In this document: piece after piece, positions 34,336-45,958 of the stretch
Layout: each line of letters opens with the position of its first letter
Position numbering within the stretch: the first letter of the stretch is position 1
Assembly (NCBI GenBank): GCA_947685225.1
Contig: CANTUV010000015.1
Coordinates: forward strand, 62,001 to 126,000
Length of the DNA: 64,000 nucleotides
Reading direction: 5' to 3'
From: Garcia nutans
Taxonomy: Eukaryota; Streptophyta; Magnoliopsida; Malpighiales; Euphorbiaceae
Notes under the pieces: generated by a model
What the model saw: the letters and a program-made list of their open reading frames with translations, nothing else
What the model was told of the DNA's origin: nothing
Database searches by the model: none
Translations under genes and position numbers: made by a program

Positions 34336-36789
34336 TGTAATATCCTCATATATGCCCTAGAAGTCTTGATTATATTGAATATATATGTGTCAAATTGCAA
34401 GAGAAAGAAATTGAGAAGAGAATGGTTATGTATATGTGTTTTGGGAAAGAAAAGAGGGTGTAGAGAGAAGTGTATATGTTGTTTATATGGTTGTATAATT
34501 AACATATACATAAGTCAAAGGGGGAGTCAATGCAAGAGGATATTTTTGTGTGACATGTGTAATGACTATAATGGGCACATATGAGACAAAAGGTTAATTA
34601 ATTGGTTGAGGGCATTTTAGTAATTGCTTGGATAAAATCTCTTGGTGGAGATTTAAAGAAGAAGAAGTGGTTGACTTGTTATTTTCTTTCTTTTCTTGAA
34701 GAGGCCGGCCATTGAAGAAGAGAAAGAGCTAGAGAGGTGCTTGAAGTTCTAAACTCAAATTGAAAGGAGATTCAAGGAATTAAGTGGAAGATTTGTGGAA
34801 TTCTACAATTTTGGTAAGCTCTTTTTTCTTGATTTCCTTTATTCTTTTGAAGTGGAGTTTGAAATGAACTTTGGTTTGTTGAGATGATGATTAAATGTGT
34901 TTGTGATGTGTTTTCAAATGTTATTTTTGATTTTAAGTGAAGGGGTTAGATTGGTGTTGTTGTTGGAAGTGTTGGAGTGGATGTTGTTTTAGGGTTTTGA
35001 AGTGATTATTGATGTTTTACTTGAGTTTACTTCATTATTTTCATAGAGTTGCTTGTGGTTGGTGTTTGTTGGAATTTTGGGCTTGGAAATGGGAATTTGG
35101 CCGAGGGCAGTAGCCTTCTGGATGCCACGCCCGTGGCCTTGATTGGCCATGGTCGTGGTCATTGGTAGGCTTTTGGTGCCATGGCCGTGGGAGGAAGTGA
35201 ACATTTTTGGGCAGAAGTGTTTTGTACCCCACGCCCATGGGGGTTGAGTTGGCCACGGCCGTGGGCTATAATGTGTGTTATGGGATTGTTAATTTCGATC
35301 TAAAGGTCTTAGATAAGGTTGTTAAGTGATTAAATGGTATTGGAATTGATGGACTGTATCATTCTTTGGATTAGGGTTTGATAGAAGGTGATTTGCCCTA
35401 ATTTGGGAAGTGAAGAACTTTGGAAGAAGGAAGGTGTTTAGAGTTGTGTGAAGTGTGATTAAGGTAAGTACAAAGTACATAATTGCATACATTCATATGA
35501 TGTGGAGATTTAATCTACATTTGCTCATATTGATATTGTATTGTTGCATATAGTTAATTGTTATTGCAGTGTTGATGCATATGAGTAATGTTATGGGTGC
35601 ACATTGTGGCTCTTGTGACATGTAATGTGTTATATGTTTATCAATGATGCCATATGCATGGAATGAAGGATATGATGTAAATGATTGTGAATTAAAATGT
35701 AAAGCCATTGTGATTGGCTATGATGATTCTATTGAAAGAAATAAGGCATGTTTGCCTAAATGATGATGAGAATTAAGAATGGAAATGATAATTGAATAAT
35801 AAATGAATTGTGTGGCTAATGTGTTATTCCATTTTCAGAGTATGTTGTTGGTGGCATGCCTAATGATAGTAACAATCTCTTGAAGTTAGGTTGGATTGAA
35901 TCCTTGAAGCCTAATTGAGATGTTACAACCCTTGAAGCTAGGTTGGGTTTGGTTCTTGAAGCCAAGTTGGGTTGAAGCTTAGCATGCTTTGCTCCCCTTG
36001 AAGCTTGGTTGAACCTAATCCTTGAAGCCTAGTTGGGTATATGATATTAATAAATGTGATAACAAAACCAAAGCATTAACTCTGAAAATTGAATGACATA
36101 TTAGTGTGTTTTGGGCCCATGCTTGTCTTTGTTTAATGTGAGTCATGAATGATAACTTGATTAATTAATGAAGAATGTGAAAAGATGTTGAAATGTGGTG
36201 TGCTTATATGATATTGATTTGTGATATGCAAAAATAATGTTGTTAGCTTTATATCTATGATGTTGATTTCATTAATAAGGTGTGTGGCATTGCATTGCAC
36301 TAAAACACAACATTAGCATGATTTGTCTTACTAAGCCGTTGGCTTAGCGCGATAGTGTTTGATCGCGCAGGTAATAGAGTTGAACCCGAGAGTTCATCGA
36401 GACCGAGTGAGAGTAGACCTTGAAGAGTTGATTTTGGGAACTTAAATATCAGAAGAGATTTGCCAATCATGTACTACTTCTTTATATTTTGTAAAGTATT
36501 GTTTATAATGTAAATATATGTAAATTTGTAAATATGGATTTAAATGTTTTTATATATGTAAATCTATTTTATAAATTCCGCTGCGTATTAACTAAATGTA
36601 TTTATATATATCTAAATTGTTTTATATTTCAAGTTGATTACTTATTACTTATAATGTATATTGAGAAAGATGATGGTATTATATAAAATGTTTTGAATGT
36701 TAAGAAAATTCGTAGCATCCCTATGTTTATTGCATGTATGCTACATTGTGGTATAATAGTGTGCATGTAATGGACGTGGGGGTGTTACA
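34336..36789 (+). repeat. G1 5' LTR (2454 bp)
   Basis: TGTAATATCC...GGGGGTGTTACA. Notable parts: a GC-rich inverted-repeat patch at 35120-35270 that includes the self-complementary CCACGGCCGTGG (35253-35264), degenerate ccttgaagcctaggttgg repeats at 35878-36040, and the hairpin GCGCGAT/ATCGCGC at 36347-36368 preceded by CTAAGCC/GGCTTAG (36331-36347). No clear TATA box was found. Confidence 0.95.
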
Positions 36790-36796
36790 ATTGTTT

Positions 36797-36808
36797 TGGT
36801 ATCAGAGC
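36797..36808 (+). promoter_or_regulatory. PBS of G1 (initiator tRNA-Met)
   Basis: TGGTATCAGAGC, complementary to the 3' end of plant initiator tRNA-Met, seven bases after the 5' LTR; standard for chromoviruses. Confidence 0.95.
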
Positions 36809-36955
36809 CTAGGTTTGAGATTCTCAACCTAGGTCAAATGAAAGAAAAAGAATATTTTTACTTAAAAAGTGAGTTTTTGAATAACATATATGTTTGGGAT
36901 TGGCAATCTCTGATCTTTAATAAGATGTAATCTGCTGTGTTTGCAGACTTAGGTT

Positions 36956-38449
36956 GTGATGGATCCTCATTCGCGTCAGTCAGTTGAGGGAAGTGCGGAG
37001 AGTGTTGCTCCTGAGGATGGAGCTAGAGTTGATAGTGCTGGAGAGGCACCTGCTTCGGTGTCGGGTAGACCAGCTGGGGAGGAGGTTCCGCCAGCTTGGC
37101 TTAGGCATGTGGTAGAAGCTTTGAGGCAAGCACCAGTGCAACCACAGCCACCACCCCCTCAGCCTTTGGTATCTGTGAGGCACTATGACAAACTGATGAA
37201 GTATGGAGCTGAAGATTTTATAGGTACTACTGATCCAGCAGTGGCTGAGCAGTGGTTAGACAAAGTACAGAGAATATTTGTTCAGTTGCAAGCCACTCCA
37301 GAGGAAAAGTTTGATTATGCAAGATCCTTGTTGCAGAAGGATGCATATAGTTGGTGGAAGACAGTGCCCCATTCTATGGATGATCCACCTACCTTATCCT
37401 ATACAGATTTTCTGAGAGAGTTTGAATCGAAGTATACTCCAAGGGAGTATAAAGATGGGAAGAAAAGAGAGTTTCTAGATTTGAAGCAAGATCACCGGAC
37501 CGTAACTGAATATGAGATTGAGTTTATTCGATTAAGTCAGTATGCTGGGGGCATAATATCAGATGAGATAGATAGATGCAGGAGATTTGAGGAGGGATTG
37601 AGGCCCTCTATCATGTGCTTAGTGGCTGAATCTAGATATCAAGATTTTTCTCAGCTTGTGGCAGCAGCTCGAAGTGTAGAAAGGGCTCAAGTTATTGCAG
37701 CTGCTTCAGAGGAAGAGGTTAGGATGAGGAGGCCCCAGTTTGAGACAGGATCTTCTTCTGCTAAAAGAGGTAAGGGAAGTTTTGCTCCTCGGGTCAGTAG
37801 GAGTCAAAGAACAGCTGGTAGGTCAGTGCAGTTATAGAGGCAGAGATTTAGACCTGCAGCTTCAGTGGCAAGCGCTCCGACCCCTATGATTCAGAGATCC
37901 ACCTTACCCATCTGCATCCGTTGTGGTAGGCCACATGGTGGTCCTTGTTGGAAGGCTGGTGTAGCAGGGGTTTGCTTCAGATGTGGATCTCCTGATCACT
38001 TTGTGAGAGATTGTCCTGAGAGGCAAGAGCATATGTCAGTTGATACTGCAGCTTCTCGATCTAATGTGAGGGGAGGCCGAGGAGGCAGAGGTGTTAGCAG
38101 AGGAGGCAGACCGGGGTTCAGTTCTAGAGGAGGTGCTACATCCAGGGAGAGTAGACCAGAGGAGGTTGGATCTTCCCAGAGGATGTATGTTATGCAGAGG
38201 TAGCCAGATGCTTCGGCAATCATAGCTGGTACTTTTTCTTTATTTGATACTCCAGTACTTGCTTTGATTGATCCCGGATCCACACATTCATATATTAGTG
38301 CATCTGTTTTACCTGTATCTGATGTGCAGGCAGAGTCCCTAGGGTTTGATGTGTTGGTGACAAATCCGTTAGGGCATAGTGTGATTGTTAGTAAAGTGCA
38401 CAAAGATAGTGCAGTAGTGGTGCAGGGTGAGGAGTTCCTTGGGGATTAA
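36956..38449 (+). pseudogene. gag-pro: G1 gag-protease, broken by two TAG stops and a frameshift
   Basis: One frame holds the start (MMDPHSRQSVEGS), the retrotransposon gag core (AEQWLDKVQRIF at about residue 94, FLDLKQDHRTV, RRFEEGLRPSI), then TAG at 37835. The same frame continues through the zinc knuckle CFRCGSPDHFVRDC (about 37973-38014), an RGG-rich tail, a second TAG at 38201, and the protease site LALIDPGSTHSYIS (about 38253-38294; D-P-G-S in place of the usual D-S/T-G-A). The frame is lost near 38446, where the aligned family would continue; the next codons (MPFKEYDVILG) lie in another frame. Both TAGs can be explained by C-to-T change in CAG. Confidence 0.9.
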
Positions 38450-38477
38450 TTGAGATGCCTTTTAAGGAATATGATGT

Positions 38478-40925
38478 GATTTTGGGCATTATGAATTTCT
38501 AGTTATGCCTTTTGGTCTGACGAATGCACCTGCAGCTTTTATGGATTTGATGAATAGGGTGTTTAGGCCCTATCTGGATCAGTTTGTAGTGGTCTTCATC
38601 GATGATATATTGGTGTATTCGCGGAATGAGGAGGAACATGACATGCATCTGCGGATTGTGTTGCAGATTTTGAGAGAGAAGCAGTTGTTTGCCAAATTGT
38701 CGAAGTGTGAGTTCTGGTTGGATCAAGTCGCTTTTCTCGGTCATATAGTTTCAGCAGAAGGCATTAGAGTTGATCCGAGTAAAGTTGAAGCTATTTTGAA
38801 TTGGAGTCCACCTAAGTCTGTGACAGAGGTTAGAAGTTTTCTGGGTTTGGCAGGCTATTACCGACGGTTTATGAAAGGATTTTCTTTGATAGCTACTCCA
38901 CTCACCAGATTGCTTCGTAAGGGAGTGAGATTTGTGTGGACGGATCAGTGTCAGGCTAGCTTTGAGCAGTTGAGAGATATGCTGACTCAAGCGCCTGTTC
39001 TTACTTTACCTGTGGAAGGCAAACCATATGTGATTTTCAGTGATGCTTCACATAATGGTTTGGGTTGTGTGCTGATGCAGGAAGGTAAAGTTATAGCTTA
39101 TGCATCTAGACAGTTGAAACCGCATGAGCTTAACTATCCAACCCATGATTTGGAATTGGCAGCCATTGTGTTTGCATTGAAGATTTGGCGCCACTATCTG
39201 TTTGGGGAGAAATGTTTCATTTACACTGATCACAAGAGTTTGAAGTATTTGGGGGTTCAGAAGGAGCTCAATCTTCGACAGAGGAGATGGTTGGAATTGA
39301 TTAAAGACTACGACTGCTTGATTGATTATCATCCAGGTAAAGCAAATGTTGTTGCTGATGCCTTGAGTCGGAAGTCTTTAGCTGGTTTAACTGTTTACTC
39401 GCTCTCGTTGCTTGTTGAGTTGAGAGCATTGTGTGCTAGTTTTGTATCTTGTGATGATGGTGCATTGTTAGCACAGTTGCATGTGAAACCAGTTTTGTTG
39501 GATCAGATTAAAGAGGCTCAGTTGGCTGATAAGAAGATTCAGAAGATTATTTCAGATTGTCAGAATGGAAAGAGTAGAGATTTTGTTTTGAAAAGTGATG
39601 GGAGCCTCTGGTTTAAGAACAGATTGTGTGTACCCGATGATGCTGATTTGAAAAGGATCATTTTGGAAGAAGCACATCAGTCAGTGTTTGCTATGCATCC
39701 GGGCAATACAAAGATGTATCATGATTTGAGACAGCATTACTGGTGGTTTGGTTTGAAGAGAGACATTGCTGAGTTTGTATCAAAATATCTCACATGTCAG
39801 AAGGTAAAAGCTGAGCATCAAGTTCCAACTGGGTTGCTTCAACCTTTGTCAGTGCCAGAATGGAAGTGGGAAAAAGTAACAATGGATTTTGTGTCTGGTT
39901 TGCCAATGACACAAAGGAAACATGATGCTATTTGGGTAATTGTGGATAGATTGACTAAGACAGCCCATTTCCTTCCAATTCGGATGGATTACTCTTTGGA
40001 GAGGTTGGCTGAACTGTATATCCATGAGATTGTGAAGTTGCATGGTGTTCCAACTTCTATAGTGTCTGATCGAGATCCCCGGTTTACTTCAAGATTTTGG
40101 AAGAGTTTGCATAGTGCTTTGGGTTCTCAATTACACTTCAGCACTGCTTTTCATCCATAAACGGATGGACAGTCAGAGAGGGTGATACAGATTATTGAGG
40201 ACATGTTGAGAAGCTGTGTCATCGATTTTTCTGGAAGTTGGGACAGATTTCTACCTCTTGTGGAGTTTGCTTACAACAACAGTCACCAATCTAGCATTGG
40301 TATGGCACCATTTGAAGCATTGTATGGCAGATGGTGTAGGACACCTCTTTGTTGGATTGAACTTGGTGAAAATAAGATGATTGGTCCTGATGTGATTCAA
40401 GAAACTGAAGAGAAAGTGAAGTTGATTCGAGGCAGGTTGAAAGCAGCTTCAGACCGACAGAAGTCTTATGCAGATCTGAAAAGGAGAGACATAGAGTTTG
40501 ATGTTGGAGATAAGGTATTCTTGAAGGTATCTCCTTGGAAGAAGATATTGACGTTCGGTCGGAAAGGGAAATTGAGTCCTCGTTTCATTAGACCGTATGA
40601 AGTGTTGGAAAGAGTTGGGCCAGTTGTGTATCGACTTGCTTTACCACCTGAGTTGGATCGTATTCATAATTTATTCCATGTTTCTATGTTGAGGAAGTAC
40701 AGATCGGATCCATCTCATGTGTTATCAATTGAATCAATTGAAGTGAGTCCAGATATGTCATATGAAGAGGAACCAGTTGCTATCTTGGCACGGGAAGTGA
40801 AAGAGTTGAGAAACAAGAAAGTGCTATTGGTGAAGGTTCTATGGAAGAATCATGGGAAAGAAGAAGCAACTTGGGAAAGTGAATAAACGATGCGAGAGCA
40901 ATATCCTCAGTTGTTTCAGAGTTAA
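38478..40925 (+). pseudogene. pol: G1 pol: RT (N-terminal part deleted), RNase H, integrase, chromo-like tail
   Basis: The reading starts abruptly at GHYEFLVMPFGL after the protease tail, so the linker and the first part of RT are deleted. It then shows FIDDILVYS (38598), RNase H (FSDASHNGLGCVL, about 39037; YTDHKSLKYL), integrase zinc finger (EAHQSVFAMHPGNTKMY; YLTCQKVK, where the first Cys of C-x2-C is Tyr), and integrase core (TMDFVSGLP; VSDRDPRF). A TAA follows at 40158, right after STAFHP where Gln is usual, then TDGQSERVIQIIED with the catalytic Glu region, and the GPF-like LSPRFIRPYEVLE. The end (VKVLWKNHGKEEATWESE) is chromovirus-type. A further TAA (40884) removes the last dozen residues (TMREQYPQLF...). 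Confidence 0.9.
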
Positions 40926-40971
40926 TACCAGGTAATTTCGAGGACGAAATTTCTTTTTAGAGGGGGAGAAT

Positions 40972-43467
40972 TGTAATATCCTCATATATGCCCTAGAAGT
41001 CTTGATTATGTTATTGATGTTGTTGTTATTGTTGTTGTTGTTATAAATTGGATTGAATATATATGTGTCAAATTGCAAGAGAAAGAAATTGAGAAGAGAA
41101 TGGTTATGTATATGTGTTTTGGGAAAGAAAAGAGGGTGTAGAGAGAAGTGTATATGTTGTTTATATGGTTGTATAATTAACATATACATAAGTCAAAGGG
41201 GGAGTCAATGCAAGAGGATATTTTTGTGTGACATGTGTAATGACTATAATGGGCACATATGAGACAAAAGGTTAATTAATTGGTTGAGGGCATTTTAGTA
41301 ATTGCTTGGATAAAATCTCTTGGTGGAGATTTAAAGAAGAAGAAGTGGTTGACTTGTTATTTTCTTTCTTTTCTTGAAGAGGCCGGCCATTGAAGAAGAG
41401 AAAGAGCTAGAGAGGTGCTTGAAGTTCTAAACTCAAATTGAAAGGAGATTCAAGGAATTAAGTGGAAGATTTGTGGAATTCTACAATTTTGGTAAGCTCT
41501 TTTTTCTTGATTTCCTTTATTCTTTTGAAGTGGAGCTTGAAATGAACTTTGGTTTGTTGAGATGATGATTAAATGTGTTTGTGATGTGTTTTCAAATGTT
41601 ATTTTTGATTTTAAGTGAAGGGGTTAGATTGGTGTTGTTGTTGGAAGTGTTGGAGTGGATGTTGTTTTAGGGTTTTGAAGTGATTATTGATGTTTTACTT
41701 GAGTTTACTTCATTATTTTCATAGAGTTGCTTGTGGTTGGTGTTTGTTGGAATTTTGGGCTTGGAAATGGGAATTTGGCCGAGGGCAGTAGCCTTCTGGA
41801 TGCCACGCCCGTGGCCTTGATTGGCCATGGCCGTGGTCATTGGTAGGCTTTTGGTGCCATGGCCGTGGGAGGAAGTGAACATTTTTGGGCAGAAGTGTTT
41901 TGTACCCCACGCCCGTGGGGGTTGAGTTGGCCACGGCCGTGGGCTATAATGTGTGTTATGGGATTGTTAATTTCGATCTAAAGGTCTTAGATAAGGTTGT
42001 TAAGTGATTAAATGGTATTGGAATTGATGGACTGTATCATTCTTTGGATTAGGGTTTGATAGAAGGTGATTTGCCCTAATTTGGGAAGTGAAGAACTTTG
42101 GAAGAAGGAAGGTGTTTAGAGTTGTGTGAAGTGTGATTGAGGTAAGTACAAAGTACATAATTGCATACATTCATATGATGTGGAGATTTAATCTACATTT
42201 GCTCATATTGATATTGTATTGTTGCATATAGTTAATTGTTATTGCAGTGTTGATGCATATGAGTAATGTTATGGGTGCACATTGTGGCTCTTGTGACATG
42301 TAATGTGTTATATGTTTATCAATGATGCCATATGCATGGAATGAAGGATATGATGTAAATGATTGTGAATTAAAATGTAAAGCCATTGTGATTGGCTATG
42401 ATGATTCTATTGAAAGAAATAAGGCATGTTTGCCTAAATGATGATGAGAATTAAGAATGGAAATGATAATTGAATAATAAATGAATTGTGTGGCTAATGT
42501 GTTATTCCATTTTCAGAGTATGTTGTTGGTGGCATGCCTAATGATAGTAACAATCTCTTGAAGTTAGGTTGGATTGAATCCTTGAAGCCTAATTGAGATG
42601 TTACAACCCTTAAAGCTAGGTTGGGTTTGGTTCTTGAAGCCAAGTTGGGTTGAAGCTTAGCATGCTTTGCTCCCCTTGAAGCTTGGTTGAACCTAATCCT
42701 TGAAGCCTAGTTGGGTATATGATATTAATAAATGTGATAACAAAACCAAAGCATTAACTCTGAAAATTGAATAACATATTAGTGTGTTTTGGGCCCATGC
42801 TTGTCTTTGTTTAATGTGAGTCATGAATGATAACTTGATTAATTAATGAAGAATGTGAAAAGATGTTGAAATGTGGTGTGCTTATATGATATTGATTTGT
42901 GATATGCAAAAATAATGTTGTTAGCTTTATATCTATGATGTTGATTTCATTAATAAGGTGTGTGGCATTGCATTGCACTAAAACACAACATTAGCATGAT
43001 TTGTCTTACTAAGCCGTTGGCTTAGCGCGATAGTGTTTGATCGCGCAGGTAATAGAGTTGAACCCGAGAGTTCATCGAGACCGAGTGAGAGTAGACCTTG
43101 AAGAGTTGATTTTGGGAACTTAAAGATCAGAAGAGATTTGCCAATCATGTACTACTTCTTTATATTTTGTAAAGTATTGTTTATAATGTAAATATATGTA
43201 AATTTGTAAATATGGATTTAAATGTTTTTATATATGTAAATCTATTTTATAAATTCCGCTGCGTATTAACTAAATGTATTTATATATATCTAAATTGTTT
43301 TATATTTCAAGTTGATTACTTATTACTTATAATGTATATTGAGAAAGATGATGGTATTATATAAAATGTTTTGAATGTTAAGAAAATCCGTAGCATCCCT
43401 ATGTTTATTGCATGTATGCTACATTGTGGTATAATAGTGTGCATGTAATGGACGTGGGGGTGTTACA
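40972..43467 (+). repeat. G1 3' LTR (2496 bp)
   Basis: Near-identical to the 5' LTR; seven of the eight substitutions I count are transitions. It alone carries a GTT/ATT-type microsatellite insertion (about 41009-41053) near its start. Palindrome CCACGGCCGTGG is at 41931-41942 and the GCGCGAT hairpin at 43025-43046. Confidence 0.95.
41009..41053. repeat. GTT-rich microsatellite in G1 3' LTR only
   Basis: gttattgatgttgttgttatt followed by further GTT units and ataaattggatt, absent at the matching place (34373) of the 5' LTR. It accounts for the 42-bp length difference. Confidence 0.9.
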
Positions 43468-43472
43468 AAAGC

Positions 43473-44158
43473 TTTCATAATCTTGTACCAAATACTGTTA
43501 CTACGAGCCATAAGTTTCTAGCATTGTTTAGCCAATAAAGACATTAAATAATTCAAAATCTTTAAAGCCCAATCCTCCCTTAAATTTTGATTTTGTCAGG
43601 ATCTCCCATTTTCTCCAAGCAATCCCTCTATCTTTATAACTTTGGCTCTACCAAAATGAGGAAATTAAGTTCATAGCATATATATTTGGGAAGTTTAAAG
43701 CAAGACATTATGTGAGTGGGAATGGCATTAAGAACTGCTTTTATTAGAATTTCTTTCGCAAAAAAAAGATAACAATCTTTGTTTCGAAGACTAAATTTTT
43801 CCCCTAACCCTTGCAACTAGAAAATTACATGCTTCAATTTTCTATTTACCCCACCAGGTTGGAAGCCCTAAATATACATCATTTCCATTCATCTCTTTTA
43901 TCCCTAATTGTTTGACATTTAAATTCCTAGTATTAACAGGGGTGTTACCATTTAAAGCCAATATGGATTAATCAAAATTTATACATTGGCTTTCCCATAT
44001 TCATGAAAAATCTAGATTAAATTTGAGGCTTCCAATAGGGTTGCTTGGCCACATACAATTGTATCATTGGCATATAGCATATGGGTCAGTTTAAGGGTAG
44101 CTCTAGCTAAAGTTGAGCCACTAATTCGTTTAATGTGGCGCGCTTGATCTAATAAAGT
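43473..44158 (-). pseudogene. L1 LINE reverse transcriptase C-terminal half
   Basis: On the minus strand from 44155: LDQARHIKRISGSTLARATL, then LTHMLYANDTIVCGQAT (RT catalytic box, Y-A-N-D in place of Y-A-D-D, around 44066-44090). Then come GEKFSLRNKD and KEILIKAVLNAIPTHIMSCF with LPKYICYELN, the very typical post-RT stretch of plant LINEs, followed by a decayed KIHW/GLGF-like region. Several stops and frameshifts are present. It is cut off at 44158 by the A1 LTR and continues beyond G1 at 34335. Confidence 0.85.
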
Positions 44159-45949
44159 TGACAAGTCATAAGAGTATTTTTATACTTGCTTTTAGTATGA
44201 TTTCTATGTGTTTTTAGTTAATGTTTCATTTGATTTTGGTTTAAGGTTTGTTTTAAGTGTTTGTTTTAGGTCAAAGTACAAAAACTCCCTTGGATGATCA
44301 AAACAATGAAGAAAGAGCATGAATCAAGCAAGACATGGCCAAGCCAATGCAAGCTTGGCCGTGTCCCTCAAAATTACTTCAAAGCAGTAGATGACACGCC
44401 CAAGAGACACGGCCAAGCCTCTGGCCGTGTCTCACCTAAAGAGCAAAAATCAAAGAGACCAAGAAAGGAAAGAAAATTTGGCAAAAGAAGACATTGGCAA
44501 GTGACACGGCCAAGCCAGTGGAAATGTCACATGACATGACCACAAGCTTGGTTGTGTCCCATCCAAGCCAAAGAACCAAGAAAAGAAAGAAATGAACCAG
44601 AAGCCAACACACTCAGGTGACACGCCCAAGCCAGTGGCCGTGTCACCCTTGGAAACAAATAAAGCAAGTTGACGAAGCTAGAAGCTGAAAGTGACACACC
44701 CACATGACACGGCCAAGCCACTGGCCGTGTCAGATGGCCGTGTCACCTAGAAGAAAACAAGGAAAGAAAGGACAGAAGGTGACACAGCTAGCAAGCTTGG
44801 CCGTGTCACCTAGGGCAACTTTGAAATGTTCAAATTTTTCTACAGACAAGTGGAGAACAAAGACTAGTTTTAGTTAAAAGTAATATTAGAGAAAAGAAAA
44901 GCTTGCCTAATTTGAGGAAAAGAAAGATTGAACAAAGGGAATGTGAGAGACAAAGTGAGTTGGAAGTGAGTTGGAAGCATGACTTGAGCTTTGGAGGGAA
45001 ATAAAAAGAGAAGAAGAGGGAGTTTTTAGGGGATTATAGAGCTTGAAACGTGAAAGCTGGAACAAGGGAGAAAGGAGCCAACAACTGAAGCAAAGAGGAG
45101 GGTTTTGAGCTGAGTTTGAAGAAGGAGATACATCTTGTACAAGCCCTAAACCAAGAATCAAGGATTGAAGTGAAGAAATACAAATTATTCGCCATGGATT
45201 GTTTGGTTTCTTTTACTCATTTATCTTGCTCTGTTTTTCTAGTTTTGAACATGAACTAATTCCTTCTCTATCTAGATATTGATGAACCCTAGGTTATTTG
45301 TATGAATTGAATAATTATATTTTGTTGAATCATTTGATTGAGTTGTTTTATTCTTATGATGCTTAATGATTTAATTCCAATTGATAATAGCATGCTTATT
45401 GATTGGTTGCAATTTTCATATTATTGACTTGAGAAAGCTTGATATGAATTGATTACTCATAAGGGTTGAGGATTGATTGGGGTGCTAGAGATAGACTTAC
45501 ATGATCCTTTGGTTTATAGTTCCTTGTTCTTAATGCATGATCTATTTAATTGTGTTTTGAGAAGAGATTTCGGCACTCTACTTAGTGATTAGGGATTAAT
45601 TCACTCGAGAGAGGTTTTAGTATAATTTAGAGGAATGCCAACTCAACTCTATTGAATGATTTAACTGAATTGATTGTTCATAAATATCATTGAGGCTAGG
45701 GGGATTCAATATCTGGATAGTATTATTATTATCAATCCTTTTTGTACAACATTTAATTTCCCCTTACTTCCAGTTATTAAATTAGTTGTTTTTAATTACA
45801 AAGCATCATACAACTATTAATTTGCTAAACAATGGTTAAGGTTTGAACTAGTACTTGGCCTTGTCCCCAGTGGAACGATAACTCACTCACTACTATATTA
45901 CTTGGGCGACCCGTGTACTTGCGGTATTGCTATAGCGCAGCGCGACGCA
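44159..45949 (+). repeat. A1 5' LTR, about 1.79 kb
   Basis: The end ...gcgcagcgcgacgca lies nine bases before the PBS, and the start at TGACAAGTC is inferred. A GC-rich inverted-repeat cluster is at 44340-44815. The remaining sequence is AT-rich with no ORF of known family. I did not find a convincing TATA box. Confidence 0.75.
44340..44815. repeat. gacacggcca / tggccgtgtc inverted-repeat cluster in A1 LTR
   Basis: At least six occurrences of the word pair. The cleanest is a perfect 10-bp stem, 44706-44715 with 44722-44731, and a 6-base loop (agccac). Other copies are near 44395-44440, 44620-44648 and 44796-44812. Intervening sequence is A-rich with aaagaaag words. Confidence 0.9.
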
Positions 45950-45958
45950 CTAAGTTTT

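Larger units (their letters stand above)
34331..43472 (+). mobile_element. G1: young Tekay/Del-like chromovirus (34336-43467) with its TSD
   Basis: LTRs 34336-36789 and 40972-43467, PBS for initiator tRNA-Met, gag-pro-pol order, PPT agagggggagaat (40959-40971), and a perfect 5-bp TSD AAAGC (34331-34335, 43468-43472). By eye the LTRs differ at about eight positions in 2454 bp plus one 42-bp indel, so the insertion is recent. Its coding region is nevertheless broken in several ways. It splits the LINE L1. Confidence 0.95.
18882..44158 (-). mobile_element. L1: minus-strand LINE, outermost host of the nest
   Basis: The 3' end is a poly-T run on the plus strand (18882-18893, i.e. poly-A of the element) preceded on the element strand by a 3' UTR-like gtaacttcttctcatcaatg. 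The body continues at 18894-19011, 32982-34335 and 43473-44158, interrupted by L2, G1 and A1. Coding remnants in order on the minus strand are the RT C-terminal half, the post-RT linker, the zf-RVT zinc finger and the RNase H domain. The 5' part should lie beyond A1, outside the window. That all pieces are one element rests on orientation, domain order and clean TSDs of the insertions. Confidence 0.65.

Noticed and set aside
34989..35256. Minus-strand ORFs repeated at 41667-41934
   Set aside because: They lie in the G1 LTRs over the GC-rich inverted-repeat patch; they are duplicated because the LTR is, and have no known family.
45868..45885. gtccccagtgga in the A1 LTR as a tRNA-Arg-like sequence
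   Set aside because: Athila LTRs generally carry a ccc-tgtgga/cgata passage near their end, and the A1 primer site is of tRNA-Asp type; the match to the T4/T5 PBS complement is most likely chance.
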